From Balneolaceae bacterium (GTDB taxonomy: Bacteria > Bacteroidota > Rhodothermia > Balneolales > Balneolaceae), in NCBI GenBank assembly GCA_017795005.1, contig CP051242.1, forward strand, positions 992,001-1,056,000: a stretch of DNA of 64,000 nucleotides, read 5' to 3'. The first letter of the stretch is position 1, and every line of letters starts with the position of its first letter. A program made the position numbers and the translations under genes. Shown here piece by piece: positions 33,627 through 42,148 of this stretch. The notes below the pieces were generated by a model. That model ran no database searches. It was not told where the DNA came from and worked only from the letters and a program-made list of their open reading frames with translations.

Positions 33627-34817
33627 ATGTCCTTACGTTTAAAAATCCTCGAACTAGCTAAAAAGTATCAGGAAGAAATGGTGGAAACCAGAAGATATTT
33701 ACATCAACATCCTGAGGTAAGCTATAAAGAGTTTGAGACTACAAAATTTATAAAAACTAAGCTGGATGAATTAGGTATTCCACATGAAAGCCCTTTAGAA
33801 ACGGGTTGCATAGGAGTTTTGCAAGGAAGAATAAAATCAGATAGGGTAATAGCACTAAGAGCGGATATCGATGCATTACCAATGGATGAAGAAGGAGAAG
33901 CGAAAAAAGAATTCTTTTCTAAAAATCCTGGTGCGGCTCATTGTTGCGGACATGATGCCCATACCTCAAATTTACTGGGAGTAGCGAGAATACTTACAGA
34001 CCTTAAAGAAGAACTCGAAGGAACAATACTTCTGGTTTTTCAACCAGGAGAAGAAAAGTTGCCTGGAGGAGGTAAACTCTTGTGTGATACTGGTTTCTTA
34101 CAATCCAGAAATGTGGATGCTATTTATGGACTTCATACATCGCCAAGCCATAGCCCCGGAACAATCGCTACTAAAGAAGGTCCTTTAATGGGAAGCCCGG
34201 ATGAATTCGAAATAGAAATTTTTGGAAAAGGTGGACATGCAGCACGTCCTCATGAAGCTATAGATCCAATTGTATTGGCTTCTCAGTTTGTTAGTTCAGC
34301 TCAAACGATTGTAAGCAGGAGCGTAGACCCAACAGAACCAGCTGTTGTAACAGTAGGAAGGATAGAAGGAGGAACCGCTCATAATGTAATTCCTGGAAGT
34401 GTAAAATTATGGGGTACAGTAAGAACGTTGAATTCGGAAACTGCAGATTTAATTGCTTCAAGATTGGAGTATATAGTAAAAGGGATTACGGATGGAGCAG
34501 GAGGAGCATATTCCTTTACTTTCAATAAGGGATATCCGGCAGTAAATAATACTCCTGAAGAAACTGAACATGTAGTGAGAGAAATGCAGGAATTATTCGG
34601 AGAAGAAACGGCCCTTATTATGGAAAGACCTATTATGGCCGGAGAGGATTTCTCATTTTATCAGGAGCATTTTCCTGGTGCTTTCTTCTTTGTGGGCAGT
34701 GGGAGTGATGATTCTGAGTCTACTTATGTGTGGCACCACCCAAAATACAATGTTGATGATCGCTTCTTTCAGACTGCAGCCCCATTAATGGCTTCACTTG
34801 CCTTAAGAAAAGACTGA
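33627..34817 (+). CDS. M20-family amidohydrolase / peptidase
   Basis: Zinc-dependent amidohydrolase of the M20D group (N-acyl-amino-acid, hippurate or IAA-amino-acid hydrolases); 396 residues. YLHQHPEVSYKEFET is the classic N-terminus. Metal ligands are in AHCCGHDAHTSNL, FQPGEEKLPGG (catalytic Glu) and the C-terminal VWHHPKYNVDDRFF. The dimerisation domain begins GKGGHAARPHEAIDP. It is the first gene of a three-gene operon with 1-bp and 4-bp overlaps to the following genes. Confidence 0.92.
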   Translation: MSLRLKILELAKKYQEEMVETRRYLHQHPEVSYKEFETTKFIKTKLDELGIPHESPLETGCIGVLQGRIKSDRVIALRADIDALPMDEEGEAKKEFFSKNPGAAHCCGHDAHTSNLLGVARILTDLKEELEGTILLVFQPGEEKLPGGGKLLCDTGFLQSRNVDAIYGLHTSPSHSPGTIATKEGPLMGSPDEFEIEIFGKGGHAARPHEAIDPIVLASQFVSSAQTIVSRSVDPTEPAVVTVGRIEGGTAHNVIPGSVKLWGTVRTLNSETADLIASRLEYIVKGITDGAGGAYSFTFNKGYPAVNNTPEETEHVVREMQELFGEETALIMERPIMAGEDFSFYQEHFPGAFFFVGSGSDDSESTYVWHHPKYNVDDRFFQTAAPLMASLALRKD

Positions 34818-35551
34818 TGGGGAATTCTCTTATTAGTTTTTTTAAAAAGATACCCGGAAGCGATTTTATTTTAAAATTATACAAAAAGCTAAAATTCAAT
34901 ATTTATTATCCTCTTATAAAAGGAAAAGAAGCACTGTTTACTGATTATTACGAACGAAGAATATGGGGGAATCCTGAAAGTGTATCAGGAGCAGGTTCTA
35001 CAATTTCATATACTAAAACGCTACGAAAAGAGCTGCCGGAAATAATAAACAACTTAGAGGTTGATACTTTACTTGATGCGCCCTGCGGAGATTTCAATTG
35101 GTTTAAAGAGATTCGTAAAGAACTGGATATTCATTATATCGGAGGGGATATTGTAAAAGAGCTTATTACAGAGAATCAGCAAACTTATAAGTTTGAGAAT
35201 ACCAGGTTCATACATCTGGATATTACCAAAGAAGAATTACCAAATGCAGATATATGGCTGTGTAGGGATTGTCTGATTCACTTTTCAGACTATGATATTA
35301 AAAAGGCATTCTCAAGATTTATCGATTCAGATATACCCTATTTGCTAACTACAACACATCCCCTGAATACAATTAATACCAATATTGCAACCGGGGAAGT
35401 CAGGTTACTAAATCTGGAAATAGAACCGTTTAATTTTCCGAAGCCACTAATAGTTATTGATGACTGGATAGAAGGATATCCTGAAAAAAAGTTAGGACTT
35501 TGGAAAAGAGAAATGATAGAAGATCAAATTCAAAAATTAGTTAGTAAATGA
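34817..35551 (+). CDS. class I SAM-dependent methyltransferase
   Basis: 244 residues. SAM motif I LLDAPCGDFNWFKEI (about 92-106), motif II acidic GGDIV, and post-motif LCRDCLIHFSDYDI. The N-terminal 60 residues are basic and helical. Acceptor unknown. The start ATG shares one base with the preceding TGA, and the stop overlaps the next ATG by 4 bp. The tight coupling with an M20 hydrolase and an FAD amine oxidase suggests a small-molecule pathway, inferred. Confidence 0.85.
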   Translation: MGNSLISFFKKIPGSDFILKLYKKLKFNIYYPLIKGKEALFTDYYERRIWGNPESVSGAGSTISYTKTLRKELPEIINNLEVDTLLDAPCGDFNWFKEIRKELDIHYIGGDIVKELITENQQTYKFENTRFIHLDITKEELPNADIWLCRDCLIHFSDYDIKKAFSRFIDSDIPYLLTTTHPLNTINTNIATGEVRLLNLEIEPFNFPKPLIVIDDWIEGYPEKKLGLWKREMIEDQIQKLVSK

Positions 35552-36648
35552 AGTTCAGGCAATCAATTTGGGAAGATGTTTTATATCATCAAAAATATGA
35601 TCTGATTGTTGTTGGTGCTGGTTTAACAGGTCAATCGGCAGCGCTTTTTTTCAAAAAAGAAAATCCTGATGCTAAGGTTTTAGTAGTAGATCGGGGAGTA
35701 TTCCCAATTGGGGCAAGTACCAGAAATGCTGGCTTTGCCTGTATTGGCACCATAGGCGAGCATCTTTCAGATCTGGAAATAGATTCGGAGGAACAACTTA
35801 AAAAAAGGATTAAAGATCGGTACGAAGGGTTAATTCTTCTTCGCGAAACTATTGGCGACGATGCAATGGACTATAACCATACCGGAGGTTGGGAACTATA
35901 TATTGATCCTGATAAGTATAAAATTGCGGAAGAAAATATCTCGAGGTTTAATTATTGGATGGAGGAATTAATTGGAGAGCAAAACATATATGAGCCTGTA
36001 GTTTATAATGGAATTACCTCCATTTATAATCGCTGTGAGGGTATGCTTCATCCCGGGAAAGCAATCAAAAAGCTCTATGAGCTAAACCGTGCCCTGGGAG
36101 TAGAGTTCCGATGGAATACTCCAATTAAAGAAATTGATCCGAATGAAGGAAAAATAATCGTTGATGAATTACTTTATTTTAGCGCTGATAAAATAGTGGT
36201 GGCTACTAACGCTTTTACAAGTAAGTTGTTGAAGGATTATGTAATCAAACCAGGTCGGGGTTATGTTTTTGTAACGAATGAACTGAATCATCTAAATTGG
36301 AAAGGTACTTTTCATTACGATAAAGGGTATGTGTATTTCCGTAATCTCGGTGATAAACGAGTGCTATTAGGCGGGGGTAGAAATATTGATCCAAATGCAG
36401 AAGAAACAGATGAATTTGGCATTAATGAGGATATAAAGGGGTTCTTACTTTATTTTGCTGAAGAGGTTCTAGAATTACCAGAAGGATGGAAAGTGGAATA
36501 TGAATGGTCCGGGATTATGGGCTTCACGGAATCGAAATCAGCTATTCTTGAAAAAGTAAGTGATCATTGTATTGTCGCTGCAGGACTTAGTGGAATGGGA
36601 GTTGCTCTTGGAATGCAGTTAGGGAAAAAAGCAGCTAAAGCTGTATAA
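35548..36648 (+). CDS. FAD-dependent oxidoreductase (DAO family)
   Basis: 366-residue flavin oxidase of the D-amino-acid-oxidase/glycine-oxidase family, cytoplasmic. Dinucleotide motif DLIVVGAGLTGQSAALFF near 18-35, then GASTRNAGFACIG (flavin site), KIVVATNAFTSKLL and the C-terminal IVAAGLSGMGVALGMQLG FAD-binding block. The pattern is close to gamma-glutamylputrescine oxidase-like proteins; substrate not predictable. Last gene of the operon; the stop is immediately followed by an AAATTCCAA-type repeat. Confidence 0.88.
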   Translation: MKFRQSIWEDVLYHQKYDLIVVGAGLTGQSAALFFKKENPDAKVLVVDRGVFPIGASTRNAGFACIGTIGEHLSDLEIDSEEQLKKRIKDRYEGLILLRETIGDDAMDYNHTGGWELYIDPDKYKIAEENISRFNYWMEELIGEQNIYEPVVYNGITSIYNRCEGMLHPGKAIKKLYELNRALGVEFRWNTPIKEIDPNEGKIIVDELLYFSADKIVVATNAFTSKLLKDYVIKPGRGYVFVTNELNHLNWKGTFHYDKGYVYFRNLGDKRVLLGGGRNIDPNAEETDEFGINEDIKGFLLYFAEEVLELPEGWKVEYEWSGIMGFTESKSAILEKVSDHCIVAAGLSGMGVALGMQLGKKAAKAV

Positions 36649-36679
36649 ATTCCAAATCTCAAATTCCAAAACTCAAACA
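36647..36679 (+). repeat. AAATTCCAAxxTC repeat, left copy beside DUF5071
   Basis: A 32-nt A/C-rich word (AAATTCCAAATCTCAAATTCC then AAAACTCAAAC) directly after the oxidase stop codon. An inverted copy lies at 37087-37118; 24 of 32 positions agree when one copy is reverse-complemented. Confidence 0.6.
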
Positions 36680-36683
36680 AAAA

Positions 36684-37064
36684 TCAATTTCCAATCTCTA
36701 AAAGGAGCTTTTCTGCTATCTTGGGAAGTTCCTCTTTTAATTCTGAAACAGTTGGGGAATTAGAAATTCTTTCTAGGTCTTTTTCTAATAATTTGATTGT
36801 AGATGAATTAAGATTAGGCATTAAGTCTTTTAGAATGAGATATTTCCATTCTTCATCGCTCCCATCAAGAATTTTTTTAATTGATGGTGCAATTTTTTCG
36901 CCGCAAATAGAGAGAATTGAATAAAGTTCTTGAGCGACTGGCCAGTTGCCATCCTTAGTCCAAAGAATTAATTCAGGAAGAATGTTTTGGATGTTCTTTT
37001 TTGATGCACTCCTAAGGTTATCGCAAGCTTCAATATCGAATTTATTTTCTGGGACTAATCTCAT
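36684..37064 (-). CDS. DUF5071 protein
   Basis: 126-residue helical protein. LVPENKFDIEACDNLRSAS, LPELILWTKDGNWPVAQEL and EEWKYLILKDLMPNL are the three conserved blocks of DUF5071, a HEAT-like family often found near immunity or toxin genes. No toxin is visible here. Its ATG is 6 bp from the Nudix stop, so the two may be cotranscribed. It is bracketed by inverted copies of a spacer repeat, which suggests it arrived as a cassette. Confidence 0.82.
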   Translation of the reverse strand: MRLVPENKFDIEACDNLRSASKKNIQNILPELILWTKDGNWPVAQELYSILSICGEKIAPSIKKILDGSDEEWKYLILKDLMPNLNSSTIKLLEKDLERISNSPTVSELKEELPKIAEKLLLEIGN

Positions 37065-37070
37065 TGGAAT

Positions 37071-37745
37071 TTAGAGCTTAATAGTTGTTTGTAATTTCGA
37101 ATTTGGAGCTTGGAATTTGTATTCCTTATATAGTTCCATCAACTCACTCATCATCATAGCAGTTGCTCCCCAAAGAGGTACTTTATGAATGTCCCAAAAT
37201 GGAACAGTATACTTGGTATCTCTCAAATCCCATTCTTCTCTCATTTTATTTTTAGAGGCAATAAGTTCTGAAAAAGGTACAGTAAAAATTTCATCAACCT
37301 CGTTTGGATTAGGAGTAAATACCTGCTGTTCCGTAATAAATCCAACTACTGGAGTAACCATATTATTTGAATGATTTACATAAAGCGGAGTCATCAATCC
37401 CGCGACAGAAACGGTGTCTTCTTTTAATCCAATTTCTTCTCTGGCTTCTCTTAATGCGGTTTCTTCATAGCTTTCATCGCCTTCTTTTCCTCCTCCTGGG
37501 AAACTAAGTTGACCTCCATGTTTGATGCCAGCTGTACGAAGTGTGAGTATAATTTCAGGCTCTTCATTCCATAAAATAATAGGTACCAATATACTACTAT
37601 TTCTGTATTCGTTGTGTTCGGGTACATTCGGTTTAAATACTGGATTTTTATTTATGGATGGGTGGGGACGCATTTTATTTTGAGCCTCTGCTCCAGGTAA
37701 AGAATGTGCCAACCTTTGTTCTAAGAAAGATGAAAATGGGTGCAT
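37071..37745 (-). CDS. Nudix hydrolase, CoA-pyrophosphatase (NudL) type
   Basis: 224 residues. The Nudix box GGGKEGDESYEETALREAREEIGL matches G-x5-E-x7-REUxEExGU exactly (catalytic REAREE). The preceding LTLRTAGIKHGGQLSFPGG and following GLMTPLYVNHSNNMVTPVVGF (key LxxRx..H.GQxxFPGG) are the UPF0035/NudL signature, predicting cleavage of CoA to 3',5'-ADP and phosphopantetheine. The final 15 residues (KFQAPNSKLQTTIKL) come from a spacer repeat, so the original C-terminus was probably replaced or extended. Confidence 0.88.
   Translation of the reverse strand: MHPFSSFLEQRLAHSLPGAEAQNKMRPHPSINKNPVFKPNVPEHNEYRNSSILVPIILWNEEPEIILTLRTAGIKHGGQLSFPGGGKEGDESYEETALREAREEIGLKEDTVSVAGLMTPLYVNHSNNMVTPVVGFITEQQVFTPNPNEVDEIFTVPFSELIASKNKMREEWDLRDTKYTVPFWDIHKVPLWGATAMMMSELMELYKEYKFQAPNSKLQTTIKL
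37087..37118 (-). repeat. AAATTCCAAxxTC repeat, right inverted copy, encoding the Nudix tail
   Basis: On the minus strand AAATTCCAAGCTCCAAATTC then GAAATTACAAAC. It is in frame with the Nudix gene and encodes its last residues, KFQAPNSKLQTT. Confidence 0.6.
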
Positions 37746-37922
37746 GTTAGAATATAGAATCTGGTAACTATTTCTGAAAGGGAAAAGGAAAGGAGCAAAT
37801 AAAGGTGAAAGGAACTGGCTAGTTCTTATTCCTTTCTCCCTTTTGCTTTTAAAGAAGTGGGGTTGTCCGTACTTTAAACTTTAGTTAAATGATTAAAAAA
37901 GTCAGTTGAATAAAATAGTTGA

Positions 37923-38915
37923 ATGAAAAAATATAATGTATATGGTATCGGAAATGCACTTGTAGATCTGGACTTCAAAGTCTCTGAGTCATTTCTAAAC
38001 GATCACGAAGTTCATAAAGGAGTGATGACCCTTGTGGATGAAGAAAAGCAGATGCGTTTGATAAAAGCAATCGATCATAACAATACCCAAAAAAAATCAG
38101 GAGGTTCAGCTGCAAATACAGTAATTGCTTTGAGTCAGTTTGGTGGAAAGGCATTTTACTCCTGTAAAGTTGCAAATGACGAATTCGGAGATTTCTACTT
38201 GCATGATATGAGAGAGGCCGGTGTGGATACCAATCTCGATAATATAGAAAGAGAAGAAGGAATAACGGGAAAATGTCTGGTCATGATAACTGAAGATGCT
38301 GACCGAACAATGAACACTTTTCTTGGAATTACCACCGATCTTTCAGTAGATGAAGTAAATGAAACGGCAATTAAAGATTCAGAGTACATCTATATAGAAG
38401 GATATCTTGTTGCATCTCCAACAGCTTTAGAGGCTATGAAATTGTCAAAAAAAATAGCTGAAGAAAACGGAGTAAAAACCTCTATTACGTTATCAGACCC
38501 TTCAATTGTTGAAATTTTTAAAGCTCAGTTTCAGGAAGTAATTGGTGCATCAGTTGATCTGCTTTTTTGTAATGAAGATGAAGCAAAAGCTTATACTGGT
38601 AAAGACAATTTGATGGAAGCAAGGGAAGAATTAAAAAAGGATGCTAAGAGATTCGTCATAACTCAAGGTAAGAATGGAGCAATGATTTTCGATGGAGACA
38701 CCTTTATTGATATAGAGCCATACAATGTAAAAGCTGTAGATGCGAATGGTGCCGGAGATATGTTTGCCGGAGTGTTCCTATATGGTCTCACGCATGGGAA
38801 AGGTTATGCAGGTTCCGGAAAACTGGCTAGTCTTGCATCTTCAAAAGTGGTTGCTCAATATGGTCCAAGAATGAAATGGCACGAAGTGCAGGAAATTTTA
38901 AATCACCTTAAATAA
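37923..38915 (+). CDS. adenosine kinase (PfkB family)
   Basis: Phosphorylates adenosine (or a related nucleoside or sugar) to the monophosphate. 330 residues. PfkB motifs: KKSGGSAANTVIALSQFGG (about 57-75) and the catalytic DANGAGDMFAGVFLYGL (about 273-289, base Asp in NGAGD). The N-terminal YGIGNALVDLDF is typical of adenosine kinase-like sugar kinases of this phylum. Its last base overlaps the following ATG. Preceded by a 177-bp spacer without features. Confidence 0.88.
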   Translation: MKKYNVYGIGNALVDLDFKVSESFLNDHEVHKGVMTLVDEEKQMRLIKAIDHNNTQKKSGGSAANTVIALSQFGGKAFYSCKVANDEFGDFYLHDMREAGVDTNLDNIEREEGITGKCLVMITEDADRTMNTFLGITTDLSVDEVNETAIKDSEYIYIEGYLVASPTALEAMKLSKKIAEENGVKTSITLSDPSIVEIFKAQFQEVIGASVDLLFCNEDEAKAYTGKDNLMEAREELKKDAKRFVITQGKNGAMIFDGDTFIDIEPYNVKAVDANGAGDMFAGVFLYGLTHGKGYAGSGKLASLASSKVVAQYGPRMKWHEVQEILNHLK

Positions 38916-39178
38916 TGAGTTGGATTGAAATATTAGGATGGTCTGGATTTGCAATCCTTATTATGGCATGGATACCTCAAACCTATGACACTATAAAGGC
39001 TGGTAAAACAGACATAAATATTGCATTTATATTAATGTATGTTTTTTCGAGTATGCTTTTAACGGTTTATTCCATACTAGAAAATGACCATGTTTTTATT
39101 GCACTGAATGCTTTACTTACAATCGGCAGTGGTATTAACTTGTTCTATAAACTTTTTCCCAGAAAAAATGATGAGTAA
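38915..39178 (+). CDS. SemiSWEET-type PQ-loop transporter
   Basis: 87-residue, three-helix membrane protein. IMAWIPQTYDTIKAGKTDIN carries the Pro-Gln (PQ-loop) signature; it would dimerise to form a small sugar carrier. ATG overlaps the adenosine-kinase stop by 1 bp, and the stop overlaps the RdgB start region, giving a tight three-gene operon. Substrate unknown. Confidence 0.88.
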   Translation: MSWIEILGWSGFAILIMAWIPQTYDTIKAGKTDINIAFILMYVFSSMLLTVYSILENDHVFIALNALLTIGSGINLFYKLFPRKNDE

Positions 39179-39749
39179 AATCGTAATAGCTTCACGAAAT
39201 AAGAATAAAATTGAGGAAATGAAGTCGCTTGTTTCGGATTTAGGGATCGAGATCCTTTCTGCGTTGGATTTTCCAAACTTGAAAGAAGTAGAAGAAGATA
39301 AACCAACATTAGAAGGGAATGCTTTAAAAAAAGCAAGGTATGTTCATAAAATAACAGGGCTTCCAGCATTATCGGATGATACAGGTCTTGAAGTGGAAGC
39401 ATTGAATGGGGCCCCGGGAGTTTATTCTGCAAGATATGCTGGGGAAAACGTTACCTATCAGGATAATGTGATGAAGTTGCAAAGAAAAATGGATGGAAAG
39501 AAAAACCGAAATGCACAATTTAGAACAGTTGTGGCATTAATATCAGAGAATGAGGAGCGTAGCTTTGAAGGGGTTTGTAAAGGAGAAATTATTCAGGAAC
39601 AAAGAGGGAAGAAAGGATTTGGCTATGATCCGGTTTTCCTTCCCAATGGATATGATAAAACGTTTGCAGAACTAGATGCTGAAATTAAGAATAGAATTAG
39701 TCACCGGGGAAAAGCAATTCAAAAATTTCTAAACCATATTTCTGGTTAA
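39171..39749 (+). CDS. rdgB: XTP/dITP diphosphatase (RdgB/HAM1)
   Basis: House-cleaning NTPase that hydrolyses ITP, dITP and XTP. ATG at 39171 (MSKIVIASRNKNKIEEM) fits the family; an upstream in-frame ATG at 39168 adds one Met and a far-upstream start inside SemiSWEET is unlikely. About 192 residues. Motifs TLEGNALKKARY, ALSDDTGLEVEALNGAPGVYSARYAG, GFGYDPVF and ISHRGKAI are all present. Overlaps SemiSWEET by 8 bp. Confidence 0.95.
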   Translation: MSKIVIASRNKNKIEEMKSLVSDLGIEILSALDFPNLKEVEEDKPTLEGNALKKARYVHKITGLPALSDDTGLEVEALNGAPGVYSARYAGENVTYQDNVMKLQRKMDGKKNRNAQFRTVVALISENEERSFEGVCKGEIIQEQRGKKGFGYDPVFLPNGYDKTFAELDAEIKNRISHRGKAIQKFLNHISG

Positions 39750-39777
39750 ATTCCGATTTTCAGTAAATCAGAGGATC

Positions 39778-40176
39778 TTAGTCCAGAATATTGTTAGATT
39801 TATCGTCTGTTTTAATCACTTCAATAAAATCTTTAAGTCCTTCCAGACTTTTCATATCCACATGATACTCTACAAAGTTGAAAAGTTCTTCCAGAGACTC
39901 TCTTAAATCTGTGTCGTTAGTTGAGGTATCTAAGTTTAATAGTACTTCGCTTGTCTCAAAATCTTTTTTTACTAAACTAAGTAAGTACTCAGGTGCAGCT
40001 CCATTTTCGATTTTTTGAAGATTAATTATTAAGTCTTCAAGATCCTTATTAACCGTTTTATAAGTGTAAGAATCGGGACGAGTCCTTTTCCATTGTATTT
40101 TTTCAGCTAAAGTGGCAGATTGGATTTCATACAATGCTGCTGTGTAGTCTTTTATTGCCTTCATTGACGAGCTCAT
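39778..40176 (-). CDS. hypothetical helical protein
   Basis: 132 residues, Asp/Glu/Lys-rich, predicted all-helical with no membrane segment or signal peptide. Segments include IKDYTAALYEIQSATLAEKIQW and LRESLEELFNFVEYHV. No family recognised. Single gene between convergent rdgB and divergent NTF2-like gene. Base use is like its neighbours. Confidence 0.65.
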   Translation of the reverse strand: MSSSMKAIKDYTAALYEIQSATLAEKIQWKRTRPDSYTYKTVNKDLEDLIINLQKIENGAAPEYLLSLVKKDFETSEVLLNLDTSTNDTDLRESLEELFNFVEYHVDMKSLEGLKDFIEVIKTDDKSNNILD

Positions 40177-40277
40177 TTAGTTGATTTCTCTTTTATAAGA
40201 TGTTATCTATTCTTTATTTCTCTTTTATTTTTAACTACCAGACCGTAAACTGAAAAATAAAGAAATTATTATTAAAA

Positions 40278-40751
40278 ATGTCTAACAAAGAATTAATCAT
40301 AAGTTTTTATAAGGCTTTTGGCGTAAAAGACTTTAAAAAAATGGGTGAATGCTATCATAAAGAGGCTTTTTTTGAAGATGAGGTTTTTAAATTAAACGGC
40401 AAAGAGGTGAAAGCGATGTGGCATATGCTATGTTTAAGGGGAAAAGACCTGGAAGTAACTTTTGCGAATGTGCAAGAATCTGAGAGTATTGTAACCGCCC
40501 AATGGGAAGCGAAATACATTTTTTCAGCTTCAAAAAGAATGGTACACAATAAGATATCTGCTCAGTTTAAATTCAAAGATGGAAAGATTATTGAGCATAA
40601 AGATAGTTTTAGTTTCTGGAAATGGTCAGGTCAGGCATTAGGATTTACAGGGGTTTTACTTGGGTGGACACCTATGTTAAAAAATAAAGTAAGTGAGCAA
40701 GCAGCTAATTCATTAAATTCGTTTATTTCTGCTCATCCTGAATATCAATGA
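40278..40751 (+). CDS. nuclear transport factor 2 (SnoaL-like) family protein
   Basis: 157-residue cone-shaped alpha+beta barrel protein. ELIISFYKAFGVKDFKKMGECYHKEAFFED is the NTF2/SnoaL N-terminal pattern, with the final strands FKFKDGKIIEHKDSFSFWKW. Role unknown: such proteins serve as isomerases, hydrolases or binding scaffolds. It lies 29 bp upstream of the aminotransferase and may be cotranscribed. Confidence 0.85.
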   Translation: MSNKELIISFYKAFGVKDFKKMGECYHKEAFFEDEVFKLNGKEVKAMWHMLCLRGKDLEVTFANVQESESIVTAQWEAKYIFSASKRMVHNKISAQFKFKDGKIIEHKDSFSFWKWSGQALGFTGVLLGWTPMLKNKVSEQAANSLNSFISAHPEYQ

Positions 40752-40780
40752 TAATTGGTACAAGATCAGTACGGTAATCT

Positions 40781-42079
40781 ATGCGTCAAAAACTGCTCAG
40801 TGAAGGAGCCAAAGAATTAAGCTACGAAATAAGGGAAATCGTAAAGAAAGCTAAGCTTCTTCAAAAAGAAGGTCTGGAGATTTTTTGGGAAAATATTGGC
40901 GACCCAATCCAGAAAAATGCTCAAATACCTGGTTGGATAAAGAAAATTGTGACCGATCTGGCGCAGGATAACAAAACCTACGGTTATTGCGATTCTAAAG
41001 GTGAAATAGAAACCCGTGAGTTCTTATCAGAAAGGACGAATGCTTTGAATGGAGCTAAAATTTCATCAAACGATATTCTTTTTTTTAACGGCTTAGGAGA
41101 TGCAATTGCAACACTCTATCATTATCTGGAGCCTACAACCAGAGTAATAGGGCCATCTCCGGCCTATTCGACTCACTCATCAGCTGAAGCAGCCCATGCC
41201 AATCACCAACCCTTAACCTATCGACTGGATCCGGACAACCACTGGTATCCTGATATGGAAGACCTTAGAAACCAGGTGAAGTACAACCCGAATATCGTAG
41301 CAATTTTGTTGATCAATCCTGACAATCCTACAGGAATGGTATACCCAAAAGAAATTCTGGATGAGATAGTTGAGCTGGCTCAGGAATATGATCTATTTCT
41401 GATTTCTGATGAAATCTATAATCAAATCACCTATAACGGAGCGAACGCATATGCGCTTTCGGAAGTAATTGGTAATGTACCGGGTATTGCAATGAAAGGA
41501 ATTTCAAAAGAATTGCCATGGCCTGGCGCCAGATGTGGATGGATTGAATGTTATAACCGGGGAAAAGATGAAGATTTTGATCAATTATGTAAAGTGCTGG
41601 ACGATGCCAAAATGATTGAGGTTTGTTCTACTACGCTCCCGCAGCTTGCAATCCCCAAAATTCTAGGCGACCCAAGGTATGAGGAATACCGTAAAAACCT
41701 GAATGATAGAATAGGAAAAAGAAGCCGCTTCATTTCCGAAACCCTTCAGGAAATTCCGGAACTGACCTTCAATCCAACTTATGGAGCTTTTTATAATACC
41801 ATTGTATTCAAAAAAGGAACTCTGACTCAGAATCAATCTCTTGATTTGCCAAACCCGAAAGTAAAAGAACTGGTGGAACATTGGGTTAAAGAGGTGTCTC
41901 TGGATACCCGTTTTGTGTACTATTTACTCGGTGCAACCGGTATTTGCGTGGTTCCAATTTCTTCTTTTTGTTCAGATTTACTTGGATTTCGGGTTACGCT
42001 TTTGGAAGAAGATGAGGAGCTGTTGAAGAAAACCTTTACAACACTAAGAGACTCAATTAGGCTATATCTTGATTCCTGA
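40781..42079 (+). CDS. class I/II PLP-dependent aminotransferase
   Basis: 432-residue fold-type I aminotransferase. NGLGDAIATLYHYLEPTTRV (cofactor-phosphate loop), LLINPDNPTGMVYPKEIL, SDEIYNQITYNG and the PLP-lysine region MKGISKELPWPGARCGW (Lys in SKE) are present. The C-terminal arginine region lies in LGFRVTLLEEDEE. Larger than AspC/AlaT because of an insertion near 340-380. Substrate not predictable; the neighbours suggest a branched-chain or sulfur-containing amino acid. Confidence 0.88.
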   Translation: MRQKLLSEGAKELSYEIREIVKKAKLLQKEGLEIFWENIGDPIQKNAQIPGWIKKIVTDLAQDNKTYGYCDSKGEIETREFLSERTNALNGAKISSNDILFFNGLGDAIATLYHYLEPTTRVIGPSPAYSTHSSAEAAHANHQPLTYRLDPDNHWYPDMEDLRNQVKYNPNIVAILLINPDNPTGMVYPKEILDEIVELAQEYDLFLISDEIYNQITYNGANAYALSEVIGNVPGIAMKGISKELPWPGARCGWIECYNRGKDEDFDQLCKVLDDAKMIEVCSTTLPQLAIPKILGDPRYEEYRKNLNDRIGKRSRFISETLQEIPELTFNPTYGAFYNTIVFKKGTLTQNQSLDLPNPKVKELVEHWVKEVSLDTRFVYYLLGATGICVVPISSFCSDLLGFRVTLLEEDEELLKKTFTTLRDSIRLYLDS

Positions 42080-42124
42080 AATGTTAAATGCTAAGTGTTA
42101 AATTATGAACCACATTTAACATTT
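42079..42124. repeat. 12-bp perfect inverted repeat in spacer
   Basis: AAATGTTAAATG (42079-42090) and CATTTAACATTT (42113-42124) flank a 22-nt loop at the aminotransferase stop codon. The surrounding spacer repeats the words AATTCATAATT and ATTTAAC, shared with the repeat at 43080. Confidence 0.75.
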
Positions 42125-42148
42125 TACATTTATAATTCATAATTATTA

